Source: Sphingomonas sp. ATCC 31555 (GTDB lineage Bacteria; Pseudomonadota; Alphaproteobacteria; Sphingomonadales; Sphingomonadaceae). From it: DNA of 64,000 nucleotides. Below, one piece after another: positions 44,682 to 51,733 of this stretch. The notes beneath the pieces are model-generated. The model did not search any database and was not told where the DNA came from. It saw nothing but the letters and a program-made list of their open reading frames with translations. Location: positions 124,001 through 188,000 of the forward strand of contig NZ_ALBQ01000021.1 in NCBI RefSeq assembly GCF_000282895.1. Direction: 5' to 3'. The first letter of the stretch is position 1; every line of letters begins with the position of its first letter. The position numbers were made by a program, and so were the translations under genes.

Positions 44682-46712
44682 ATGAAATCCGGTCGTTCTT
44701 TGTTGCTCGCGAGCGTCGCCGCGCTGCTCCTCTCCGCACCCGCGCTCGCCCAGACGGGCAAGCCGCATTATGGCAGCTTCGGCGTTGACCTGACGGCCCA
44801 GAAGCCTGGCGTGAAGCCCGGCGACGATTTCTGGACCTATGCCAATGGCGGTTGGGCGGAGCGCACGCAGATCGCGGCCGATCGGACCTCGGCGGGGCCG
44901 TTCGTCGATCTCGCCATCGCGGCCGAGACCAATGTGCGCACGCTGCTCGACGAGATGGCCAAGAACCCTGCGACCTATGGCGCAAGCGGCAAGCAGATCG
45001 GCGACTTCTACGCCAGCTGGATGGACGAGGCGGGGATCGAGGCGCGCGGTGCCGCGCCGCTGAAGCCCTATCTCGATCGCATCGCCGGCGTGCAGGACAA
45101 GAGCGCGCTGCAGGTGCTGTTCGCCAGCACTGGGTATGCCAGCCCTGTCGATATCGACATCATGCCGGGCCTCGCCGATCCTACGCGCTATACTGCCGCG
45201 GTCGGCCAGGGCGGACTGGGCATGCCGCGCGACTATTTCCTGAATCCGGGCGAAAAGTTCGACGCGTTCCGCAAGGCCTATCGTGCCTATGTGCAGCAGA
45301 TCCAGGAGCTCGCCGGGATTCCGGACGCCAGCGCCAAGGCCGACGCCATCGTCGCGCTGGAGACGGCGATGGCCAAGGTTCAATGGTCGCCCGAGCAGAG
45401 CCGCGACATCGCCGCGCTGAACGACCCGCAGACGATCGCCGGCCTGAAGGCCAAGGCGCCCGAATTCGATTGGGCGCTGATGCTGAAGACCGCGGGGCTC
45501 GATAGCTCGCCGCAGATCCTGATGGCGCAGAACACGGCGCTGATCGCGCTGGGCAAGATCTTCGCAGAAACACCGCTGCAGACCTGGAAGGACTATGTCG
45601 CCTATCGCTTCGTCAGCGATCACGCGACCTTCCTGCCTAAGGCGTTCGATCAGGCGCGCTTCGACTTCTATTCGAAGACGCTTTCGGGTGTGCCGATGCA
45701 GCGCGAGCGTTGGAAGCGCGGCGTGCAGCTGGTGAACGGCGCGCTCGGCGAGGCGGTCGGCAAGGCCTATGTCGCCAAATATTATCCGCCGGCCGCGGAG
45801 AAGCAGATGGCCGAGCTGATCGAAAATCTGCGGGAAGCCTATCAGGAGCGGATCACCGCTTCGACGTGGATGGACGACGCCACGCGCAAGGCTGCCTTGG
45901 CCAAGCTCGCTGCCTTCGAGCCGCGGATCGGGCACCCGGACAAGTACATCGACTATGCGTCGCTGGAGGTGGTGCGGGGCGATCTGCTCGGCAACGTCAT
46001 GCGCTCGGGCGAGTTCGAGCATCAGCTGGCCCTGTCGCGCTTCCCTAAGCCGGTCGATCGCAGCCTGTGGGCGATGACGCCGCAGACGGTGAACGCCTAT
46101 TACAACCCGCTCTCGAATCAGATCACTTTCCCGGCGGCGATTCTGCAGCCGCCCTTCTTCGATCCCAATGCCGATCCGGCGGTGAATTACGGGGCCATCG
46201 GCGCGGTGATCGGCCATGAAATGGGCCATGGCTTCGACGATCAGGGTTCGCAGTTCGGCCCCACCGGCAAGTTTGAGAATTGGTGGACGCCCGCGGCAAA
46301 GACCGCGTTCGGCACGCGCACCGGCGCGCTGGCGGAGCAGTATAGCAGCTACGAACCGGTGCCGGGGACGAAGATCAACGGCAAGCTCACGCTCGGCGAG
46401 AATATCGGCGATCTCGGCGGCGTCGAGGCGGCCTATTCGGCGTATCAGAAGTACCAGGCCAAGCACGGCAAGGCCAAGGCGGTGGACGGCCTGAGCGGCG
46501 ACCAGCGCTTCTTCCTTGCGTACGCCCAGGCCTGGCGGGTGAAGGTGCGCGAGGATGCACAGCGCCAGCAGCTGCTCACCGATCCGCACTCGCCGGCAAC
46601 GGCGCGGGTGAACGGGATCGTCCGCAACGTCGACGCCTGGTACCAGGCGTTCAAGATCCAGCCGGGCGACAAGCTGTACCTGCCGCCAGAGAAGCGCGTG
46701 CATATCTGGTAA
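44682..46712 (+). CDS. M13-family zinc metallopeptidase (neprilysin/PepO-like)
   Basis: 676 residues from ATG 44682, which gives a clean signal peptide (MKSGRSLLLASVAALLLSAPALAQ); ATG 44664 would add six residues. The zinc site is complete: IGHEMGHGFDDQGSQFG (HExxH), the third ligand Glu in LGENIGDLGGVEAAY, and substrate-binding NAYYNPLSNQITFPAAIL. Ends with the usual ...RVHIW. A secreted endopeptidase acting on short peptides in the periplasm. Followed by a terminator. Confidence 0.95.
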   Translation: MKSGRSLLLASVAALLLSAPALAQTGKPHYGSFGVDLTAQKPGVKPGDDFWTYANGGWAERTQIAADRTSAGPFVDLAIAAETNVRTLLDEMAKNPATYGASGKQIGDFYASWMDEAGIEARGAAPLKPYLDRIAGVQDKSALQVLFASTGYASPVDIDIMPGLADPTRYTAAVGQGGLGMPRDYFLNPGEKFDAFRKAYRAYVQQIQELAGIPDASAKADAIVALETAMAKVQWSPEQSRDIAALNDPQTIAGLKAKAPEFDWALMLKTAGLDSSPQILMAQNTALIALGKIFAETPLQTWKDYVAYRFVSDHATFLPKAFDQARFDFYSKTLSGVPMQRERWKRGVQLVNGALGEAVGKAYVAKYYPPAAEKQMAELIENLREAYQERITASTWMDDATRKAALAKLAAFEPRIGHPDKYIDYASLEVVRGDLLGNVMRSGEFEHQLALSRFPKPVDRSLWAMTPQTVNAYYNPLSNQITFPAAILQPPFFDPNADPAVNYGAIGAVIGHEMGHGFDDQGSQFGPTGKFENWWTPAAKTAFGTRTGALAEQYSSYEPVPGTKINGKLTLGENIGDLGGVEAAYSAYQKYQAKHGKAKAVDGLSGDQRFFLAYAQAWRVKVREDAQRQQLLTDPHSPATARVNGIVRNVDAWYQAFKIQPGDKLYLPPEKRVHIW

Positions 46713-46732
46713 GCGAAGCGCTTATTTGGTGG

Positions 46733-46761
46733 ACGGCCCGGTGGAAACGCCGGGCCGTTTT
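46733..46761 (+). terminator. Rho-independent terminator after the M13 gene
   Basis: ACGGCCCGG (46733-46741) pairs with CCGGGCCGT (46750-46758) around TGGAAACG, followed by a T-run (46758-46761), about 20 bases beyond the stop. Confidence 0.75.
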
Positions 46762-46901
46762 GCGTTCTAGGGTGCGGCAACGATCGCCAGTTGCATGATG
46801 TGCAACCAGGCGCGGCCGGCTTTGCAGTTGCGGAATCGTCGTCACAAAACCAGATGCGCCGCCCACGCTGCATTGCAGCATACGCCATTCCGAGGACCGC
46901 G

Positions 46902-47036
46902 ATGTTTTCCCTGATTGCCCTGTATTTCGCTCATCGTCGGCTCGCCGCTCAGGCTCAGCATCCGAAGATCGACACGCGCGGCCCTGCCGTTGCCGCCAAT
47001 GAACAGCATGTCATGCCGCTGCCGCTGGCAGCCTAA
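46902..47036 (+). CDS. Possible small protein (44 residues)
   Basis: The 400-base space between the M13 and POT genes contains one plausible frame, beginning MFSLIALYFAHRRLAAQAQHPKIDTRGP and ending PLPLAA, with GAGGA five bases before its ATG. The N-terminus could be a short hydrophobic segment. No family recognised. A GC hairpin (47043-47070) follows directly. An ATG at 46791 in the same frame is a longer but less likely start. Confidence 0.35.
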   Translation: MFSLIALYFAHRRLAAQAQHPKIDTRGPAVAANEQHVMPLPLAA

Positions 47037-47042
47037 CCGGAT

Positions 47043-47070
47043 CGTCCGCCCTCACCCCCTCGGGCGGACG
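47043..47070. terminator. CGTCCGCCC/GGGCGGACG hairpin
   Basis: A 9-bp perfect stem around TCACCCCCTC, seven bases after the small frame and 47 bases before the end of the convergent transporter gene; no T-run. Confidence 0.45.
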
Positions 47071-47117
47071 TCAGGGGCGCCGCCCTCCCCCAATCCTGTT
47101 GCGGCGCCCCGTCCCTT

Positions 47118-48713
47118 TCAGTTGCGCTCGTTCTGCGTGCGGGTGCCCGGTGCGGCGGGTTCCGCCAACGTCGCCTCACCGGCGAGCGCATGGCCGGCTT
47201 CGTCCCTGCCGATCGTGTCCAGGTGCATTAGCTTGGCGATCCACCAGCTGACCGGCACCGCGATGACCCCGACGACGATGATGTACCAGCCGATCGACCA
47301 ATAGACTTCGAGCACGCGTTCCGGGCCGGCCCCTTCGCCGCCCGTCGCCTGCGCGATACGCGCGGCGAGGAAATTGCCCGCCGCGGTCGAGAGGAACCAG
47401 GTACCCATCATCAGCCCGACCATCGATCCAGTGGAAAGACGCGTCATGCTCGACAGGCCGACCGGCGAGAAGCACAGCTCCGCGGTCGAGTGCAGAAGAT
47501 AGAGCAGGATCACGAACAGCATCGGCGTCATCGCGCCATCCTGCCCGGCCCCCAACACCAGCACGACGAAGCCGAGCCCAACCTGGATCAGGCCGAGCGC
47601 GAACTTCAGCGGGGCACTTGGCTCCAGCCCGCGCTTGCCGAGCTGCACCCAGAGGATGCCGAACAGCGGCGCCAGCGTAATGATCCAGAAGCTGTTGACC
47701 GATTGGAACCAGGAGGCGGGCATTTCCCAGCCGAACAGGTGGCGATCGACTCGCTGGTCGGTAAACACGTTCAGCGACGAGCCCGCCTGTTCGAACAGCG
47801 CCCAGAATAGCGGGCACAAGGCGATCAGGTACAGTGCGCCGAAGATGCGCATCCGCTCAACCTTGGGCAGCGTGAAAAGCGCCCTGTAGAAGATGTAGAG
47901 GAAGGTGATGCCGAAGGTGGCGAGCAACAGCGTGCCCACCAGGCCCTCGTCGCGGATGAGCAGCCAGGACACCCCCACCGCGGCTACCGAGGCGAGGTAG
48001 ATCAGCCATTCGCGCGAAAGGCCCACCCGCGTCGGCGCGCGCAGCAGTGCGGGGTCGGCCGGTGCGCCCGCGTCGTGCAGATCGCGGCGGAACAGCACGA
48101 ACACGACCAGGCCTAGCAGCATGCCGATGCCGGCCGCGCCGAACCCCCAGGACCAGCCGATCCGCTCCCCGAGATAGCCGACCAGGAGTGGCCCGGTGAA
48201 CGCGCCCAGGTTGATTCCCATGTAGAAGATCGAAAATGCGCCGTCCCTCCGAGGATCGTCGCGCCGATACAGCTGCCCGACGAGCACCGAGATGTTCGCC
48301 TTCAGAAAGCCTGTGCCGACGATGATACAGGCCAGGCCTGCATAGAAGCCCTGCAGATAGCCCCCCTGCTCGCCCGGCGGCCCTTCCACCAGTGCGATCA
48401 GCAGGTGGCCGATCGCGATGAACACGCCACCCGCCAGAACCGCCTTGCGCGCGCCCAGATAGCGATCCGCCAGATAGCCGCCGAGCACCGGGGTGATGTA
48501 CACCATCGAGGTGTAGGCGCCGTACACTGCATAGGCCGGGTTCTCGGCGAAGAGGAAATGCTTGGTCAGATAGAAGACCAGGATCGCGCGCATGCCGTAG
48601 TAGGAGAAACGCTCCCACATCTCGGCAAAGAACAGCATGAACAGGCCGCGGGGATGGCCCAGAATCGTTTTCGCCGTAGCGGGGGCACCCCCGCCGGTCG
48701 CAATTGTCGCCAT
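47118..48713 (-). CDS. POT-family proton-coupled peptide transporter
   Basis: 531 residues from ATG 48713 (AAGGAAG site). Twelve or more helices. POT signatures: FFAEMWERFSYYGMRAIL in helix 1 (the ExxER-like motif), GAYTSMVYITPVLGGYLADRYLGARKAVLAGG, FYMGINLGAFTGPLLVGYLGE, and the C-terminal CFSPVGLSSMTRL. It imports di- and tripeptides with protons. The nitroreductase gene lies divergently upstream. Fits with the several peptidases in this window. Confidence 0.93.
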   Translation of the reverse strand: MATIATGGGAPATAKTILGHPRGLFMLFFAEMWERFSYYGMRAILVFYLTKHFLFAENPAYAVYGAYTSMVYITPVLGGYLADRYLGARKAVLAGGVFIAIGHLLIALVEGPPGEQGGYLQGFYAGLACIIVGTGFLKANISVLVGQLYRRDDPRRDGAFSIFYMGINLGAFTGPLLVGYLGERIGWSWGFGAAGIGMLLGLVVFVLFRRDLHDAGAPADPALLRAPTRVGLSREWLIYLASVAAVGVSWLLIRDEGLVGTLLLATFGITFLYIFYRALFTLPKVERMRIFGALYLIALCPLFWALFEQAGSSLNVFTDQRVDRHLFGWEMPASWFQSVNSFWIITLAPLFGILWVQLGKRGLEPSAPLKFALGLIQVGLGFVVLVLGAGQDGAMTPMLFVILLYLLHSTAELCFSPVGLSSMTRLSTGSMVGLMMGTWFLSTAAGNFLAARIAQATGGEGAGPERVLEVYWSIGWYIIVVGVIAVPVSWWIAKLMHLDTIGRDEAGHALAGEATLAEPAAPGTRTQNERN

Positions 48714-48835
48714 GCGCCCGAAACTTCCTTTATTGCCTTGCGGGATCCAGCCCGCCAAAGCCGGCCAGACTAGCGATCCATGCGCGGCTGTGAAGAGCGG
48801 TTGTTGCCGTTGAGACCAGTTGGTAGGGCGACGCA

Positions 48836-49417
48836 ATGACCTTCAACGATCGTTCTACGCCGCTGTCGCTCCTCCAGACTCGCCGGTCGGGAAAGCCGCG
48901 CGACCTGGCGGCGCCTGGTCCCAGCCCCGAACAGCTCGACCAGATGGTGGCGATTGCCGCGCGCACACCCGATCATGGCAAGCTGGCCCCCTGGCGGTTC
49001 GTGATCGTGCCCGATGCGGCGCGACCTGCGCTGGCGCTGAAGTTGGTCGAGATCCTGCGCGCAGAGAACCCGGCAGCAACGCCGCGCGACGAGGAAGCCG
49101 CCGCCCAGTTCGCCACCCAGGCGCCGGCGCTGGTGGTGGTGCTGTCCGCGCCGGTGCAGCCGCACAAGATTCCGCTCTGGGAGCAGGAGCTTTCCGCCGG
49201 CGCTGCGTGCATGAACCTGTTGCATGCGGCGCACGCGATGGGCTTTGCTGGCGGCTGGCTGACCGGCTGGCCGGCCTATTCGAACGGCGTGCGCGACCTG
49301 TTCGGCGGAGAGGGGCAGCGCATCGCCGGCTTCGTCTTCCTCGGAACGCCATCGCGGCCGCTGGAAGAGCGTCCGCGCGGTGACCTGTCGCAAATCGTGC
49401 ACCGGTGGAATCCCTGA
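48836..49417 (+). CDS. Nitroreductase-family protein (YdjA-like)
   Basis: 193 residues. FMN-binding nitroreductase of the short type: LLQTRRSGKPRDLAAPGPSPEQLDQM, then AIAARTPDHGKLAPWRFVIV, ELSAGAACMNLLHAAHAMGFAGGWLTGW and GTPSRPLEERPR. The Arg residues expected to contact the FMN phosphate are in RRSGK. The substrate is unknown. 122 bases from the divergent transporter start; the GntR gene follows, probably from its own promoter. Confidence 0.9.
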   Translation: MTFNDRSTPLSLLQTRRSGKPRDLAAPGPSPEQLDQMVAIAARTPDHGKLAPWRFVIVPDAARPALALKLVEILRAENPAATPRDEEAAAQFATQAPALVVVLSAPVQPHKIPLWEQELSAGAACMNLLHAAHAMGFAGGWLTGWPAYSNGVRDLFGGEGQRIAGFVFLGTPSRPLEERPRGDLSQIVHRWNP

Positions 49418-49420
49418 CTA

Positions 49421-49448
49421 TGGACTCGCGGGGCTCCTGCTGTATTAT
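49421..49448 (+). promoter_or_regulatory. Promoter of the GntR gene, apparently giving a leaderless mRNA
   Basis: TGGACT at 49421-49426, a 16-base spacer and TATTAT at 49443-49448; the start ATG is only six bases after the -10 box, where transcription itself should start. The 9-base palindrome GTATTATAC (49442-49450) covers the -10, a likely autoregulatory operator. Confidence 0.45.
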
Positions 49449-49454
49449 ACCAGC

Positions 49455-49817
49455 ATGACAGCCCTGGAGCACGAAGACAGCCCGGTCTACCTCAAGCTGC
49501 GGGCGACCATTGCCGCCGCGATCCTGCGAGGACAGTTCCGCGCCGGTGATCAGCTTCCCTCGGTCCGGGCGCTTGCCGCAGAGCATGGCGCCAACCCGCT
49601 GACGGTGGCTAAGGCCTATCAGAGCTTCCAGAACGACGGCTATGTCGAGGTGCGCCGCGGCGTCGGCATGTTCGTGTTGCCGGGCGCGGTCGAGCGGCTG
49701 CGGCTGGCGGAGCGCGAGCGCTTCCTGGCCGGCTATTGGCCGCGGGTTCGGGATCATATCGCGCTGCTCGGCCTCGATGTCCGCGAGCTGCTGGATGGCA
49801 GCCACGAGATCGCCTGA
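49455..49817 (+). CDS. Short GntR-family regulator (YtrA-like)
   Basis: 120 residues. Winged helix-turn-helix of the GntR type (SPVYLKLRATIAAAILRGQFRAGDQLPSVRALAAEHGANPLTVAKAYQSFQNDGYVEVRRGVGMFV), followed by a short helical tail, not a full effector domain; this is the YtrA subgroup. No ribosome site before the ATG, in line with a leaderless transcript. Such regulators often control a neighbouring ABC transporter, but none is adjacent; the downstream gene is signal peptidase I. Confidence 0.87.
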   Translation: MTALEHEDSPVYLKLRATIAAAILRGQFRAGDQLPSVRALAAEHGANPLTVAKAYQSFQNDGYVEVRRGVGMFVLPGAVERLRLAERERFLAGYWPRVRDHIALLGLDVRELLDGSHEIA

Positions 49818-49821
49818 GCCG

Positions 49822-50658
49822 ATGGCCGATACCAAGCCCGGGTGGAAGCGGACGCTCGGCGGTTGGGCCGTCACGCTCGGCGTCTTCTTCCTTTTCCAGA
49901 GCGCGGTGGCGCGGCCCTATTACATTCCCTCGGGTTCGATGATGCCGACGCTGCGCACCGGTGATCGACTGGTCGCGAGCAAGTTTCCCTATGGATTTTC
50001 GCAAGCCTCGCTGATGATCCATGGCAAGGACATCGCCGCGACGCGTCTGTTCGGCGGCATCCCGGCACGCGGCGATATCGTCATCGTCGTTCGTCGCGGG
50101 GACGGGGAGGACTTGATCAAGCGCGTGATCGGCCTCCCGGGCGACACGCTGGAAGTGCGGCATGGCCGGTTGATCCTGAACGGCAAGCCCGTGCCGCGCG
50201 TGGGCAGGGGCACTGCGATGATCCCAGTCGACGCGGCGGTGCCGTGCGACGAGGGGCCGATTGCCGCCTTTCGTAGGCCAGGGCCGGATGGCAAGCTCTA
50301 TTGCCAGCCGCCCCTCTATCGCGAAACGCTGCCGGGCGGCGCCAGTTATGACGTGATCGATCTTGGCGATACGGTGCTGCCGAACGGCTATGTCAGCCCT
50401 GGGGACAAGTATGGCCCGGTCACTATTCCTGCGGATCATGTCTTCCTGATGGGCGATAATCGCGATCAGTCGGCCGACAGCCGCTTCGCGTCCGAAGACA
50501 AGGGACTGGGCGGCCCGGTGCCGCTTGAGACCATTGCCGGACGCGCCGAATTCGTGACGCTCAGCTATGACGGGGAGGGCGCCTGGCTCAATCCGCTCAG
50601 CTATGTCACCGCAATCCGCTGGGGCCGGACCGGCTCGACGCTGCGGCCGGCGCAATGA
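49822..50658 (+). CDS. lepB: Signal peptidase I
   Basis: 278 residues from ATG 49822. One membrane helix (GWAVTLGVFFLFQSAVARPYYIP) and the catalytic Ser in PSGSMMPTL, the catalytic Lys in LIKRVIGLPGDTLEVR, and boxes D and E (HVFLMGDNRDQSADSR). It removes signal peptides at the outer face of the inner membrane. It follows the GntR gene by four bases and overlaps the next gene (ATGA at 50655-50658). Sphingomonads often carry more than one lepB; this may be an accessory copy because the usual rnc/era neighbours are absent. Confidence 0.92.
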   Translation: MADTKPGWKRTLGGWAVTLGVFFLFQSAVARPYYIPSGSMMPTLRTGDRLVASKFPYGFSQASLMIHGKDIAATRLFGGIPARGDIVIVVRRGDGEDLIKRVIGLPGDTLEVRHGRLILNGKPVPRVGRGTAMIPVDAAVPCDEGPIAAFRRPGPDGKLYCQPPLYRETLPGGASYDVIDLGDTVLPNGYVSPGDKYGPVTIPADHVFLMGDNRDQSADSRFASEDKGLGGPVPLETIAGRAEFVTLSYDGEGAWLNPLSYVTAIRWGRTGSTLRPAQ

Positions 50659-51311
50659 TGCAACTGCAGGGCGACTATGCGCGCGACGGGTACGCGCTCG
50701 TGCGAGGCTTGTGTACGCCCGAGATGTGCAATGCGTTGCTGCAACAGGTGCAGGCGGATGTGCTCTCGCAAGGCGCGGTCCGGCGGCTGATGCGGCACCC
50801 CAATCTCCTGCAGCGGGAAGCAGTGGAAGTGTATGGATTTCACTACCCTCCGCTGCTCGCTTTCCTCTGGGGGTTGACGCCCAGCATCGCCACCGCGCTC
50901 GGAATGGACCTGCTGCCGAGCTACAGCTATTTCCGCATCTATCGCGAAGGCGATGTTTGCCGTGTCCATAGCGATCGCTATGCCTGCGAAGTCAGCCTAT
51001 CGTTGACGCTGGACTATAGCGATGGCGTTCCCTGGCCGCTTGAAATGGCGGATATGCCGACCGAACCCTCCGCGCTGGTGGAAAGCGGGTTTGGCGATCA
51101 GCCCCACCGGTCGATCGCGATGGAGCCGGGGGATGGCGTCCTCTATCAAGGCGTTTATCGCCGACATGGGCGGATTACGCCCAATCCTAACGCCTGGTCA
51201 GCCCATCTTTTCTGCCATTGGGTTCAGCGAAACGGTGCCTATGCGGAACATGCCTTTGATGGAAAGGCATCTGTGACGCGACCAGTGAATTTCCGGCTGG
51301 AAGACGCGTAG
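50655..51311 (+). CDS. Putative 2OG-Fe(II) dioxygenase-like protein
   Basis: 218 residues, starting at ATG-ATG overlapping the lepB stop. A jelly-roll oxygenase pattern is suggested: RVHSDRYACEVSLSLTLDYSDG with a His105-x-Asp107 pair, and AMEPGDGVLYQGVYRRHGR with a further His (171) that would complete the iron site; a Trp/His-rich strand follows (HLFCHWVQR). Related to the phytanoyl-CoA/prolyl-hydroxylase-like superfamily, but not assigned to a defined family. Lower GC than its neighbours. Because it overlaps lepB it may act on an exported or processed product (speculative). Confidence 0.55.
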   Translation: MMQLQGDYARDGYALVRGLCTPEMCNALLQQVQADVLSQGAVRRLMRHPNLLQREAVEVYGFHYPPLLAFLWGLTPSIATALGMDLLPSYSYFRIYREGDVCRVHSDRYACEVSLSLTLDYSDGVPWPLEMADMPTEPSALVESGFGDQPHRSIAMEPGDGVLYQGVYRRHGRITPNPNAWSAHLFCHWVQRNGAYAEHAFDGKASVTRPVNFRLEDA

Positions 51312-51417
51312 CCCCTAGGGCGCACCCAGTAGAACGAAGCCGCGATCAAGCCTGAGCCGCCTCCGCGGCCAGGAAGGCACGGACCCCTCCCCGGTGCGGG
51401 GAAGGGCCGGCCACCGA

Positions 51418-51717
51418 TCAGGCGCGGGTGCCGGTGATCGGGAAGCTGCCAAAGGCGCCGGCGGTAACCGTGCCGTCCAGGCTGTCGCCGCTGACAGTGG
51501 CTTCGCAGGTCAGCGTCATCGGCATAGGCACCGAGATGTTGAGCGACCAACTGAGCGTGTCGCCGCTCACCTTTCCGTCGGTGATTTCCGCCTGGCCCAT
51601 GGCGCCGTTGAAGTTGCCGGTGAAGCTGTCGCCATTGCTATGGACCGTAAGTACCGCCTGCTGGTCGCCCAGCGGCGACTTGGTCACGGTGTTCCAGCTG
51701 CCATCCACATTCGCCAT
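51418..51717 (-). CDS. Small beta-rich protein of unknown function
   Basis: 99 residues from ATG 51717, with GGAGAG eight bases upstream. The sequence is mostly beta: VDGSWNTVTKSPLGDQQAVLTVHSNG, then SFTGNFNGAMGQAEITDGKVSGDTLSWSLNI and a C-terminal DGTVTAGAFGSFPITGTRA. It looks like a lipocalin- or calycin-type barrel and has no signal peptide. It lies 16 bases after the M16 peptidase gene on the same strand and is likely in its operon. Function unknown. Confidence 0.75.
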   Translation of the reverse strand: MANVDGSWNTVTKSPLGDQQAVLTVHSNGDSFTGNFNGAMGQAEITDGKVSGDTLSWSLNISVPMPMTLTCEATVSGDSLDGTVTAGAFGSFPITGTRA

Positions 51718-51733
51718 TTTGGGTCTCTCCTGC

